From Buddleja alternifolia (lineage: Eukaryota; Streptophyta; Magnoliopsida; Lamiales; Scrophulariaceae): DNA of 64,000 nt. The stretch spans positions 31,126,480 through 31,190,479 of the forward strand of contig CM033397.1 in assembly GCA_019426215.1 (NCBI GenBank), written 5' to 3'. The notes under the pieces were generated by a model. It had not been told where the DNA came from. It saw only the letters and a list, made by a program, of their open reading frames with translations, and did no database searches. Made by a program: the position numbers and the translations under genes. Positions 1 to 11,150 of this stretch are shown piece after piece (positions within the stretch are counted from its first letter, which is position 1; the number at the start of each line of letters is the position of its first letter).

Positions 1-2
1 AG

Positions 3-1306
3 GTGGTGGAGGAAGAGTGCGCGACCACCATGCTGCCCGGTGTTGCACCGGGGCAATCACTGACCGGCAATCCCGCACATGCTTCGGTTTTCGTGTTAGA
101 CGATCCAGGAAACACCACCATTGCATCGGGATCCACTCAATCACCACCTCAAGGAAGTTTACCCTCGCAACAGGAGGTTGCGTCGGGGATAACACGTGTA
201 TACACTCGCCGCCAGAAAGGAGAACACATGGCCTCTCGTAACTCGGGAGGGCTCGTATCGCCATAAACCCGAGATGTACAGGAGCCAATTCATCCACCAC
301 TGGCCCATGAGAACGGAGTTCTCAATCCGCCAGTGCATGGACAACTATCTATAGGTGAAGGAGGCCAGCAATTGGAAGGAGGTCATGAACAGGATGCTCA
401 CCAAGTAGCATGTGCTATTCCATCAGGTGTCCCGCCAGCAAGGAGCGAGTTCCCACTTGCGGATCAATGGGGACGAGCATTTTCTGCAGCAATGTCCTCT
501 GTTTTGCAAGGAGGATATTCACAACCAAGAAGGGAGATCCCGGCGAGCATTCCATTGCCACCCCCGCCAACTGTCCCTATGGCGATCCCTACTATTCAAG
601 ATTCAAGGGGAACGACATTTTATACGCCACCGTTCCCTCCTCACCAAACATATGGCGTGGGCCCTCGTCCTTGCGAGGAGACCTTAGATGGAAACCAACA
701 AAGATGGATTCACCAGCATTATGGTGAAATGGGTGATATGCCCTGGAGACAACTACCTATGAATCCCGTGGGTAATGGCGTAAGGCGTCCAGAGGCGATA
801 GAAGGATTCGAGGATCTAAAGGTGGAAATGAGAGAGATGAGGCAACGCCTAGGAGGAGGTTTCCAACCCCCTCCACGAGGTGTACCATTGGGCCACAAAT
901 CTTAGCCGAAGAGCTTCCCAACAATTTTTGTGTCCCCAATATTGCTGAGTATGATGGATCGACGAATCCTACGGAGCACTTATCGAAGTTTGAGAGTAGC
1001 GCTTTGCTTCATCAGTACACTGATGGAGTTAAATGTCGATTATTCTTAACCACCTTGACGAAAGCTGCCCAGCAGTGGTTCAATCAGCTAGCTCCAAACT
1101 CGATTCATTCGTTTAAGGAGTTTAGCGAGATGTTCCTACATCAGTTTGCTAGCAGCAAGAGGTACCAAAAGACCTCCCTGAGTCTACGCCAAGGAGTCAC
1201 GGAGCCTTTACGAGGGTACATAAGAAGGTTCAATGCTACTGCCTTGGAGGTACCTTCTGCGAATGCTGAAGTCTTGGCTTGTCCTTGTTCTAAAAAGAGG
1301 AGATAA
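3..1306 (+). pseudogene. gag: Gypsy gag polyprotein, 3'-truncated
   Basis: Three open stretches (3-266, 333-905, 1004-1306) form one decayed gag. The N-terminal part is proline- and glutamine-rich. The core, coded in shifting frames from about 895, contains VPNIAEYDGSTNPTEHL and later QQWFNQLAPNSIHSFKEF, matching the Retrotrans_gag family (capsid domain) of plant gypsy elements. Reading ends near VLACPC at about 1290, where the sequence jumps into reverse transcriptase. The gag C-terminus, the zinc-knuckle-like region and the protease are therefore deleted. The start lies at or before the window edge. The family makes the capsid of the cytoplasmic particle; this copy cannot. Confidence 0.8.
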
Positions 1307-1906
1307 ATGGTGGATGTGCATAGATTTTTGAGATCCTAAGAAAACTTGCCCAAAAGACAGTTATCCCTCCCTAGAATCGATCAGCTGGTGGATTCTATGT
1401 CAGGGTGTGAACTTTTGAGCCTGATGGATGCATTTCATGGGTATCACCAGATACCCCTAACCTCTAAAGATCAGAAGAGGGTAAGCTTCATAACAGTCTT
1501 TAGGAAGTTCTGTTATGTAGTGATGCCCTTCGGCCTGAAGAATGCTGGAGCCACGTACCAGTGGCTCATGGATAAGATCTTCCAAAAGCAAATAGGAAGG
1601 AACCTTGAAGTCTATGTAGACGACATGCTGGTGAAAAGACGGAAGGCACAAAACCACTTGGAGGACCTGGCAGAGACGTTTGAGGTACTCCGACAGTACC
1701 AAATGAAGCTTAATCCATTGAAGTGTACTTTCGGAGTACGAAGTGTGAAGTTCTTGGGATACTTAGTGACGGAGAAGGAAATCAAAGTCAATCCCGAGAA
1801 GATAAGATTTATCCAAGAAATGGCGCCTCCAGCTACCCGGAATGACGTTCAAATACTCGCTGGCAGGGTGGTGGCCCTGAGTCATTTTTTCTCAAGACTA
1901 GGATAG
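1307..1906 (+). pseudogene. pol: Gypsy reverse transcriptase, N-terminally deleted
   Basis: The segment starts with a broken WWMCIDF motif (in-frame stop at the next codon), followed by KTCPKDSYP and RIDQLVDSMSG, the standard plant gypsy RT finger and palm sequence. The open part (1346-1906) contains MPFGLKNAGATYQ, the catalytic YVDDMLVK box at about 1615-1638, LNPLKCTFGV and KFLGYLV, in the usual order. The catalytic aspartates are intact, but the fingers and the upstream protease are missing because gag is fused here. RT copies the element's RNA into cDNA; this fragment lacks what it would need. Confidence 0.88.
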
Positions 1907-2435
1907 CGCAGCCTGCCGTTCTTCAGAGTTATCCAGAAGGCAAGCTCGTTCTCTTTGAATGAAGAATGCCAAAAAATCCTTTGAGGAGTTAAAGGTGTAC
2001 TTAACCAGCTTACCATTGCTGACCAAATCGTTACTTGGCGAGAAGTTGTACCTGTTCCTGGCGATTTCCAATCATGCTGTTAGCTTTGTGCTAATCCGCA
2101 AAGAAGGACATGACCAAAAGCCGATGTACTATGCCAGCCGAGCCCTTAGGGGGGCTGAGAAGAGGTATCCGGAGATCGAAAAGGTGGCATTTGCCTTGGT
2201 GACCACTGCCAAGAAGCTGAGGCCGTATTTCCTGTCACATAACATAGAAGTACGCACCAACTATCTCCTAAAGCAAATATTGAGACGCCCCGAAGCGTCA
2301 GGAAGGATAATCAAATGGGCGGTGGAACTCAGCGAGTTCGACATCACCTATGCCCCGAGGCTTGTCATAAAGGCTCAAGCATTGGAGGATTTCATAGTAG
2401 AGGTACCTTCCTCTCAAAACGTTAAGAAGATCTGA
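1907..2435 (+). pseudogene. pol: Gypsy RT-linked RNase H domain
   Basis: The open stretch 1959-2435 encodes the classical RT-connected RNase H of plant gypsy elements: KSFEELKVYLTSLPLL, LYLFLAISNHAVSFVLI, then PMYYASRALRGAEKRYPEIE and the C-terminal WAVELSEFDITYAPR. The first RNase H aspartate position (LAIS rather than the usual LAVS/D) is already weak, as is typical of Tat elements, where this domain is thought to be degenerate. A stop and frame change around 1904-1959 separates it from RT, and another stop at 2433 separates it from the second RNase H. Confidence 0.82.
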
Positions 2436-2840
2436 CGGCTCCATGTGGATGGCTCTGCCACCTCAACAGGAAGTGGAGCAAAAGTAGGGCTGACGATACC
2501 CGAAAGGGGCGAACTAGAGTATGCCCTGAAGTTCGATTTTTGCGCTTCTAATAACGAAGCCGAATATGAAGCCCTGATTGCCAGGATAAAGATGGCATTA
2601 AAGGTGGGAGCAAAATACTTGATAGTCCATTTGGACTCCCAGCTGGTGGTATGCCAAGTTAATGGCCAATCCGAGGCCAAAGAAGGAAGGATGATGGAGT
2701 ACCTGAAGAAAATGGGAGACCTAAAAAGCCAATTGGAGACCTTCGAGATAAAGCAGGTGCCCCAGATGGAGAATGAGAAAGCTGATTACCTAGCACGACT
2801 GGCTAGTGTGCTAGTTGATTGCTATACTCGGCGGATAACC
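2436..2840 (+). pseudogene. pol: Second (archaeal-like) RNase H domain of Tat element
   Basis: The coding frame from 2442 gives LHVDGSATSTGSGAKVGL, then NNEAEYEALIARIKMALKVG, LIVHLDSQLVV and a C-terminal ENEKADYLARLA. The acidic residues D (HVDGS), E (NNEAEYEAL), D (HLDSQ) and D (KADYLA) are all visible, so the active-site set of an RNase H fold is retained. A second RNase H downstream of the RT-linked one marks the Tat lineage. It shares one open frame with the integrase N-terminus (2445-3341). Confidence 0.85.
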
Positions 2841-2859
2841 TTGGAAACCATACCAAGTT

Positions 2860-3618
2860 CCATAATAGGAAAAGAAGTAAGCAGCATAACCCTGGAGCCA
2901 GATGATTGGAGGACGCCTGTAGTCAATTACATGCTACAGGGACAACTGCCGGAGGACAAAAGGGAGGCCTTACGAGTGCAAAGAAAAGTCCTTCAATTTA
3001 CCATAATCGAGGGAACCATGTACAACAGATCCTTTACTCACCCATTTCTGAGGTGCCTCTCAAAGAAGGAAGGACTGATGGTTCTACATGATATCCATGA
3101 AGGCCTTTTTTGTAGCCATGCTGGTGCATATACCATAAAGGGAAAGGCCCTTCGAGCCGGAAACTACTGGCCTACCATGAAGGAGGACGCGAAGAACCTG
3201 GTGAGAAGGTATGAGCAATGCCAAGTGCATGCAACACTGTATCATCAGCCAGCCGGAGTTATGGGAGCCATGAGCTCACTTTACCCATTTGCTAGATGGG
3301 GGATGGACATAGTGGGACCCTTCCCCACTACGGCGGGATAGAAGAAGTTCATGCTGGTGGCAGTAGACTACTTTAGCAAATGGATCGAGGCGGAACCATT
3401 AGCCAAGATCACAGAGGGTGAGGTGATAAAATTTCTAAAAAATTTCATACTTTTTAGGTTTGGAGTACCATGCGAGAAATGTGGTGAGAAGGTGTGAGCA
3501 ATACCAAGTGCATGCAACACTATATCACCAGTCAGCTGAAGCATATATGCTAGAAAGCATGAAAGGCCGAAACCTATCTAGGCTGTGGAATGTGCACAAC
3601 TTGAGGAAGTTCTACACT
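2860..3618 (+). pseudogene. pol: Gypsy integrase remnant
   Basis: The frame continues into an integrase zinc-binding region (HDIHEGLFCSHAGAYT, then RRYEQCQVHA, where the usual first Cys of the CxxC pair is Tyr) and the start of the catalytic core (RWGMDIVGPFP with the first Asp). A TAG at 3339-3341 stops the frame. The core continues with MLVAVDYFSKWIEAEPLAK and FGVPCEK to about 3477, then breaks into a short duplicate of the zinc-finger segment. The pol end is recognisable as RNLSRLWNVHNLRKFYT before TGA at about 3618. The second Asp and the Glu of the DDE triad are deleted. Confidence 0.82.
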
Positions 3619-4755
3619 TGAGAGGAATATTGCCCCAATGAGGTTAGTATTTTTATTGCTTTCAATAAATGGATGCTTGATCTGGAAGCATCTAGAAGTA
3701 GTTTGATGTTGATTTCCGTTTCTGCCATGCAATACTTGCTTGTTTTCTCCTGACGAGACTGACAAATAATGAAGTTTATTCATCTTTGTGTTATTATGCT
3801 TATTATCTCTAGCGCCATGTCTCCACACAAGTAATAATTCAAGATAAAAAATAAAAGATACTCAAAAGACGGCGGAAATCATAAGACCTAGGCTGTTTAA
3901 GCTCGGTTATAAGGCAGCATATAAATAAGAAACAAAGTAAAACTTCAGATGGCATAAGCCTTAATAAAAATTACTGCAGGTTGCTGATAACTCCCAGTGT
4001 AAAACTCCATGAAGCGTAAGCCCTAACATTGACTACTTCAGGCCGCTGATAACTCTTCGTGCAAAACTCCATGAAGCCTAAGCCCTGACATTGACTACTT
4101 CAGGCTGCTGATAAGTCTCTGTGTAAAACTCCATGAAGCGTAAGCCCTAACATTGACTACTTCAGGCTGCTGATAAGTCTCAGTGTAAAACCCCATGTAG
4201 CGAGGTTGCTGATAACTCTCCGTGTAAAACTCCGTGTACCGGGCCTGCAAGTTCTCTGTGTAAAACTCCAAGAAGCATTGCTGCAAGATCTCCATGTAAA
4301 ACTCCATAAAGCGTGGCTGCAAGCTCTCCATGTAGAACTCCATGAAGCGTGGCTGCAAGCTCTCCATTCAAAACTCCAAGAAGCATAAGCCCTGGCATTG
4401 ACTACTTCAGGCTGCTGTAAGCTCCCCGCATAAGACCTAGGAGGCGTAAGTCCTATTATAAGGCTGCTTGTAAGCCCCAGGTAGCATAACAGGTATATAT
4501 TGTGAATAAATTTACATTTATACATTCTCCATGGAAAGTATATATTTATTGTGAATAAAATCGCATACATTCGGTATTCTCCACCAAAGATCATATGCTA
4601 AAGGTAAAAAGGCAAATATCTCTTATTATTATTCAAAGGAAGGGAAAGTTCGATCCCCAAAAGTGAGCATGATACAAAAACTAATATCTATGCCCTGAAA
4701 GTGAGCATGTTACAAAGTATTTGTAGGAAAAACAAACTACGTAAAGAGAAAACAA
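3619..4755 (+). repeat. 3' region of Tat element with a 62/36-bp tandem repeat (about 3972-4440)
   Basis: After pol comes a non-coding stretch. From about 3972 the phrase AAAACTCCATGAAGC recurs with copies starting near 4001, 4063, 4125, 4187, 4226, 4262, 4298, 4334 and 4370. The spacing is 62 bp for the first four copies, then 39 bp, then 36 bp. The long unit includes TAAGCCCTAACATTGAC; the short unit lacks it and has GGCTGCAAG. ORFs across the array on both strands are periodic artefacts. Tandem arrays in the 3' untranslated region are known in Tat elements and can seed satellites. I see nothing coding at 4440-4755. Confidence 0.85.
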
Positions 4756-6903
4756 CTAGTATCTAAATAATCTAAATGAGGGTGGTGGATTCAGGCACCC
4801 CGTTTGTTCTGGGGTAGCAAGCTTGTCTTTCGCCTCAAAGAAGGATTCATCAGGTGGCTGATCACCCGTAATAACCTCATCAAGAGCCCCGACAGATATC
4901 CCATCGACAATCTTATCAGCTATCTCCTTAGGGGCCTCTCCAGCTGTCTTATGGGCAACTTCATCAACTATCTCATTAGCTAGCATAGCAGGTGGTTGGA
5001 TAGCTGGTGGGATATATTTAGGAGCTTCCTCGCCAGGAAGGGGAACATCATTCAATCCAGCTGTCTCCTTAAGGAAAGAAAGGTCTAATCCTGGTGGTAA
5101 AACACCGACCTCTACAAATTGTTTAAGACAAAAGCGAAAGCCGTGATGGTAATAGGGAAGAGCTGAACCCGTCAATACTTCGAAAAAGTCACTGGACATC
5201 AAATATTCTTCTTGTCTGGCAATAAGCTTCTAAAAAGACCTGTCCGGCAGGAGATTGGGCAAAACCCTCAGTGGCCTCCTGATGAGCTGCCTCATGCTCT
5301 TTCTTTACATCGTCAGCATGACTTGCTCGAGACTTTGAAAAATCCTTCATCAGCTCGTTCGATTCGACAGATAAGTTCTTTCTTAAAATATGCTCTCCCT
5401 CCAATTCTTTCGATTTGGCTAAAAGCTGCTCCTTTAAACTAGCACTTTTCTTTGCTTCATCAGTGGCTTCGGCTAGCTTACGATGAAGCCGAACTATAGC
5501 ATCACCGCCGAGCATACTTTCCTGCCACCAAAACATATAAGAAAATTAATAGCTAGCTGATGAAAAGGAAATGTGGCTACGAGAATAATATATGTGTTGA
5601 AGGGAAGTAAAAGTATACCTGCAGCAAGGTGGAAGAAAACTCGTCCATAAAGGCAGAATCAGAAAAATCTCCCATATAACGATGGTCTTTAGATGTAGAA
5701 AGACCTAATAGTTGATCACAAGCTATCTTCTTATCTCCACAAAGGAAGAGTAGAATGGAGGAAACCCTATTGCGAGAAGAAGGAATGGAGTGATCACGAG
5801 CCCTCTTAGCAGGAGGAGTTAAAGTATCGGGAATCTTCACACCAGAGAGCTCATAGGATAGTTGAGGTGGAGTCTGGTCATGAGAACGTTCGTGACCTCT
5901 CCCATTAGCATGCACATGAGGGTTCTCTTTGGGTAGCTCTACCATCAGCATCCCCATCAGGTAGCTCGTCACAAGGGATAGGAGGCATATTAGGAGCCCT
6001 CTTCTTCGGTACTAACTCCATGGGTGCCTCATTTGCATTCCCGTCAGAGGGTGGTAATCTGGCCTTACTCTTCAAAAGAGCCCTGAATATATTGGCACCT
6101 AACAAACAACAACAAAAAGACATTCAATTAAAGCCAGGTATTTATGAATAATAATGAAATAATGCAGATAGTTGGTGAAATGCTTATGTATGTGTAGGTG
6201 GAAAGCTCGTGAAAAGTAGGTAATATTGCTTAAGAGTGTACCTAAACTATTTCCCAGTGGGGTATGCTTGTAACTCAAATGGACATGCCTTAATAAGTTC
6301 TCATCAATCAAGACTTTGATGTCATATACTTGCTCATTCAACCTGTCCAACATACGATGAAAATGAGGCCTATCTTTAGGAGAAAATCGAGGATACTTGG
6401 GGCTCTCTTCGAACCGAGGATACTTGGGGCTATCTTCGATCCATATATTGGGAAACGACCATCGGGAAGGAGAAGAAATAAAAAAGTAATGATGTCTCCA
6501 ATCACCATGAGTTTTGAAATTATGAGTTAAAAAGTGCACTCCTACCCTCGCATTGAAATAAAAAACTCCTTTTTCTAACTTTTTGAGTTGGAAAAACAAA
6601 TAAAACTTATTTGCTGAGGGAATTTCACCCCTAAAAGAAGACACCATGAGGCTAAAGGAATTTGGACACAATTGGCATAAAAGCACTTGATATCGATTGG
6701 ATACATCAATATAAAAAGAAGGTATTGGAAAGCGCAAACCGGCCTCAATTTGAGCAATAAAAAAGCAGAGAGAGCCCGGAGGGGGCGTGTTCGGCCTAGC
6801 TTGAGGAGAGGGGACGTGTATTTCATACCCCGGGGGAAGTCGTAATTGTTTTCTTAATTTTTGAGCATTGGATAATGAAAAGCGAGAAGAATACACTTCA
6901 TAT
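4756..6903 (-). pseudogene. Antisense additional ORF of Tat element (putative gypsy-type transposon protein)
   Basis: A spliced-looking gene runs opposite to gag-pol. The first block (6896 down to about 6240) has LPPGYEIHVPSP, FFIAQIEAGLRFPIPSF and VLLCQLCPNSFSLMVSSF, the pattern of the plant 'putative gypsy type transposon' family (Pfam Transposase_28). Candidate introns have GT-AG ends at about 6240-6104 and 5619-5523. Middle exons are proline/charge-rich (5577-6123). Then comes a coiled-coil-like block (5189-5536: KLAEATDEAKKSASLKEQ) and a C-terminal block (4756-5202). The first block has no in-frame ATG; the apparent start is GTG, directly next to the solo-LTR insertion, so the 5' exon or promoter may be displaced. 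The function of this family is unknown. Confidence 0.68.
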
Positions 6904-8549
6904 TGTTGGGATTTTAAAACATAAAAACGCAGCGGAAAGATAAATCTCCCATGTGGCTCATCTCGATTTCACATATTCAAATTGTGTTTCGAATTCAATT
7001 ACCTTACTTCGCGTATGTTGAATTCTGAACCAGCTTTCGTAATCCTTTCTTGAACAGCAAATTCGTCGCTGTCTCTAAATTGCCACGCCGGAGTCAAAAG
7101 CAAAAAAATCCCTTCTTCTTCTTCCCTTGGAGGACGGCTAGAGAGAGAGAGAGGGTTGGAGAGTTTTTGACTTGGAGAGAAAGTTATGACTTATTCACAT
7201 GTTATTTTTTCACTAAATAGTATATTTATACTACAATAGAAAACAATAAGCTAGGCCACTAACACCCTCATTTAGACGCCCACTTTAAGGCTTTCTAAGC
7301 CTTTGGGCTTTAGTCCATTATATGTAATTTACTTAATTTAAATAATTAATGTTATTTATCCAATAAATAAATTAATTAAGTAATTAATTAAATCCATGTT
7401 AATTCTATAATATTAATTTCCTCTAAGGAATTAATTAATTCATTAACTTAATTAATTAATAAAATCATCTAATGATTAATTAATTAATCACTATATCCAA
7501 TACCGAAAAATTCTCTCAAGTCTTTTTCATGATTTTTCCTTTTGCACTTTCTTTAAGCGCGACTCTTTAGGTTCGTCTCAAAAGGCAATTGGGAGGAAAC
7601 CAAAAGGATGTGAGTAACACCTAGCCAGTCACGTGGCTCACATCGTATCTCAATTGAGAACGAATGAATAGGATCATTCCAAACCTTTTACGTTGTGAAT
7701 ACCGTACGAGTATAAACCTTTTATTCTTATATCCCAGTCAAGTGAGAGTCATGGTTTTAGTCAAACTCACATGACTTGACCATATGCTTAGCTCAAAATG
7801 AATCGAGGTCAAAGAGTATACCTTTATGTCTAACATGAGTATTTCTTTATGTTTTGGCCAAAGACTTTTAACCTCACTCATTCCTGACTGCATATGATAT
7901 TTAGCTCATTCACTTATGAGAGAATAAATCCCATTTTGCTAATCAGTTAAGAATGCTACTTGCCCATCAAGTCGCACTTCGAGGTCGATCCCACCAAAGG
8001 GTGAATTGGATCTAACTACTCTAATGACAGAGTTGATGTAACAAGTACATCTTCAACTCGATTCCTCAGGTCTAAGGTTCACGCGTACATATCACAACTT
8101 ATCAGTTTCATCATTGACTGTCAGTGAGTGAATACCCATGTGATGAAATCGATGCGAGCCGTGTTCGAACATATCAATCCAACTGATATGTCTATGACAT
8201 AAGTTCCCACTATCATTCTCATAGTGTTCGATTGGCACTTTCTCTATCAAAACTTACATCATACAAGTCTTTGTCCTGTATTGATGTCCAGTCAATACTC
8301 TCTTAGACTTGCAAACCCTATTTAGATAATAATGATCAAACCCTTCTAGTGCCATTCTTCCTAACCTATAGGAAGTAGAAGGTTTGCCTTATTATCAAGG
8401 ACTTTACGTTGTTTATTAACACCTTACAAATGCCTATAAGAAAACAACAAGATAATGCCTTATATATAACGAAAAGATATTGTTTAGTTACAAGTCAATG
8501 CCCTATAAATCTATCCTCTATATGGCATTTGAGGGCATACACTATAACA
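6904..8549. mobile_element. Solo LTR nested between the antisense gene and the 3' LTR
   Basis: The block opens TGTTGGGATTT and closes CACTATAACA, the short inverted TGTT/AACA ends typical of copia-type LTRs. It has no coding, primer-binding site or second LTR. CATAT precedes it (6899-6903) and recurs at 8548-8552, overlapping the terminal CA. This implies a 5-bp TSD, or 3 bp if the terminal CA is assigned to the LTR. Removing it rejoins the antisense gene to TGATATGGG, the start of the gypsy 3' LTR. It contains a (GA)n tract at 7141-7153 and AATTAATT-rich stretches at 7330-7480. The length of about 1.65 kb is long but possible for one LTR. Confidence 0.6.
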
Positions 8550-8551
8550 TA

Positions 8552-9148
8552 TGATATGGGTCATAATTTTCACTTCTCTTAAATGGGCCAAAATGAAGAA
8601 GGCTTGTGAATGGAAAGCTCGTAAAAAGCCCAAGAATATGCTCGTGAGATTGCTAAGATGAAAGCCCAAAGGAAAGCTCATGGAAATGCTTACGAGACAA
8701 CTCAAATAAATGGATATTTGGTGAATCTTATCTTTAACCACCAAATCCTAAAAAGAGGGATATAGCTCATCATATCCCCCAACTATGGGAGAACAAGTTG
8801 GAAGCAATCCAAGACTCCCCAACTACTAGGAAAATCGGCCACTAGGCCTATATATGTATATTTTTACTTCAATTTTTGTAACTTAACTTAAGTTAAGTCA
8901 AGTCAAGTTTTAGGAGAGAAAGTCAAGTTTCATTAAATTGTATTACTCCAAAATTAGGGTTTATGTTCTTGAATATTCCAAGTCAATAAAGAGAGCCATT
9001 CTTTCTCATTTTCCTCTATAAATTTTGATTTTTTCAATATTTATTATTTAAGTGTGAATCAAGAGTTTAGATATATTAATTACAACAATCAATCGAAAAC
9101 CTTGTTTGGTTCTCCGATTTTCTTGGTGTGAAAATCCGAACCACATCA
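8552..9148 (+). repeat. 3' LTR of the Tat element
   Basis: The LTR starts TGATATGGG and ends CCACATCA, just before copia gag coding resumes. Inside are a TATA-like stretch (CTATATATGTATA near 8849-8861), an AATAAA at 8985-8990 and an imperfect TTAAGTTAAGTCAAGTCAAG run near 8887-8907. It is about 597 bp. The 5' partner is outside the window, so insertion age cannot be judged. The first bases coincide with the TSD of the nested solo LTR, so the precise left edge is inferred. Confidence 0.65.
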
Positions 9149-10080
9149 CTATTGATGTTAGTCTCCTTGATAGCGTTAGTGCCAATGGCTATACTGCAAA
9201 ATAAATTTATTGTAAAATAAATCTGGGATAACCTTAAATCGTTTTTTTACCAACAATAAACCTTCTCGCGGTTTGCAACTCCAAGATAAATTCCATAATT
9301 TCAAAAAGGGAAATTTATCTATTTTTGATTTCTTGCTTGACATGAAACGTATTGCTGATAATCTGAAAGATATCGATAATCCTATTTCTGACCAAGAACT
9401 TGTTTTACAAATTCTGAACAATCTACCTGACTCATATAATAGTATCATCGATGTCACTACCGATAAAACTCCCTTTCTTAATTTTTCTCAAGCCTGTAAT
9501 ATTCTTCTTCTCCATGAATCTCGTGAAACCCAAACAACTCCCACCTCAAATTCAACTGATTCGCCTATTCTTCTATATTCTCAATCCACCCCTCGTAATG
9601 ATAACGAAAGACGTAGAGGTGGAGGTCGAGGTCGGTATTATGACAATCACCGTGGTGGTAGTAATTCGGGCAACTCTTCTCACTATGATAATCGACCCAA
9701 TTACTCAAATTCCACCAATCTGGCCCCTCTCACTATCGTGATCAATCCAACAGCCCAATTCTCGCCATATGTTTACTCCACTGCCCCACCCCAGCAGGCT
9801 TCTTACATCAACCCTAACCAATTAGGCGGCCCTGGTATTTTGGGTCCATCCCCTCATGCGCTCAACATTTCTTCGGCCAATTACCACTCTGCGCCCACTG
9901 GTCCGATGAATGTGCTATCTGGGCCCTCCTTTCAGCAAGCAACTGGGCCACAATATCAATCTGCAGTACACATTCATTGATACGTATATCTCTTTTCATA
10001 TACCAATCATAAATCAAGCAGTATCTGCAGTGCACATTATCAATCTGCAGTATCAGATTCTGCACCCAGGACTCCCCCGG
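9149..10080 (+). pseudogene. gag: Copia gag fragment
   Basis: Coding resumes with IWDNLKSFF, then (open frame 9273-9980) LQLQDKFHNFKKGNLSIFDF, MKRIADNLKDID, LVLQILNNLPDSYNSIIDV and NILLLHESRE, the core of the UBN2/Retrotran_gag family of Ty1/copia. A single-base shift near 9245-9275 breaks the frame. The C-terminal half is low-complexity (GGGRGRYYDN, then Pro/Ser/Asn-rich), as usual before the zinc knuckle, but no CCHC knuckle or protease follows: coding dissolves after 9980. The N-terminus lies on the other side of the Tat insertion, outside the window. Confidence 0.78.
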
Positions 10081-10164
10081 TCCCCCGAGATTTCGAATTT
10101 TTTCTATAAGGTATGTATAATTTTATAATATGGCCCTTCTATAAATATATTTTTATTTAGTTCA

Positions 10165-10400
10165 TCATATGGAACAATTGATGCCTTAGGAGAGATGGTA
10201 AGAGGCTCAGCTTATAAGAGCTTCCTTTTTGCTCTTTTCTGGAGGGCAGGGTTCGAATCCCACTGCCCAATTTTATCCAATTTTCACTCTTAAACCTCTT
10301 TTCTCAATTAAAAAGGGTACGTTCCTTCTCAATTATAAGGGCAGCGGATTTCTAATATTTTATTGTCCTTATTTTGGTTTTTAAAAAAGGTAATTACCAT
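10165..10400 (+). repeat. SINE-like fragment with tRNA-type internal promoter
   Basis: A perfect Pol III B box GGTTCGAATCC lies at 10250-10260 inside a short stem (GGGCAG...CTGCCC). About 50 bp upstream, TGGTAAGAGGCTCAG loosely resembles an A box. The tail (to about 10400) is T-rich. This fits a tRNA-derived plant SINE. No cloverleaf can be closed, so it is not a tRNA gene. Boundaries and TSD were not found. Confidence 0.38.
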
Positions 10401-11150
10401 TAAAAACTTTTCTTTTATACCTATTAGGATTAGAATTAATAAAGACCTTTTCTTTTAAACTTCTCTTCTACATTATTAGAATTAGAATTAGCAAATGTTG
10501 AGATTTGAGAATTAAAAATTAATATACAAAAAGAAGTTGATTATCATTCAATTATTTAGAGTTTATCTACCGCAAATATGAACGAATTGTATTATATTAT
10601 TTTATAATATTGAAAGAGTTTTAGCATAGAGAATTTCATATTCCTTAGTTTGTTTTAAGGTTTATACTAATTATTTTTAATTAAGTGTATTTGTTTATTT
10701 GTTGATTGAGTAGTTTTCGTAAGATGATATAATCATAATCTATAGTTATTACTTTCAATTGTATTTTTATGTACGAGTCAAAAAATTAGTTGGGATTTAA
10801 TATGTATTTTTATGTGTATTCACTTATTTACTATATGAATATAGGTACTCAAAGTATAGGATCAAAAATTAACCACAATCAATAAACTTGGATACAAAGT
10901 CTATTACACGTGAATTTTATGATATGAAAGAACATCGTGTACAATTTCCATAAACTTTTTAAAGAATTGCCTTATATTTCAAAACTACTATAAGTTAATT
11001 GAAAGTTAGTTTTGTTTACGCATGATAATTGTTATTTTATTTATTTGTTAGAAATCAACTATGTTTAAGTTTTGTTTACTCATGATAATTGTTATTTTAT
11101 TTATTTGTTAAAAATAAACTATGTTTAAATATATACTCATAAAAAATTAT
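10401..11150. other. AT-rich region without genes; exact 60-bp tandem duplication
   Basis: No credible coding. The only structure is a direct duplication with period 60: 11011-11070 and 11071-11130 both start TTTGTTTAC and differ at only a few positions, implying recent duplication. Confidence 0.75.

Larger units (their letters stand above)
1..9148 (+). mobile_element. Ty3/gypsy LTR retrotransposon, Tat lineage, 3' portion
   Basis: The window opens inside gag and runs through RT, RNase H, a second RNase H, integrase, a 3' region with tandem repeats, an antisense gene and a 3' LTR. Two successive RNase H domains, an extra antisense ORF before the 3' LTR and tandem repeats in the 3' untranslated region are known traits of the plant Tat lineage. 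The 5' LTR lies outside the window. The element is dead: gag joins RT through a large deletion and several stops break the frames. It is inserted in a copia gag gene, whose coding resumes after 9148. A solo LTR at 6904-8549 is nested in it. Confidence 0.85.

Noticed and set aside
4095..4594. Repetitive proteins in the Tat 3' array
   Set aside because: Periodic artefacts of the 62/36-bp tandem repeat, open in several frames.
10200..10275. Possible tRNA gene (perfect B box)
   Set aside because: No acceptor, D or anticodon stems can be closed and the A box is poor; a SINE fragment explains it better.
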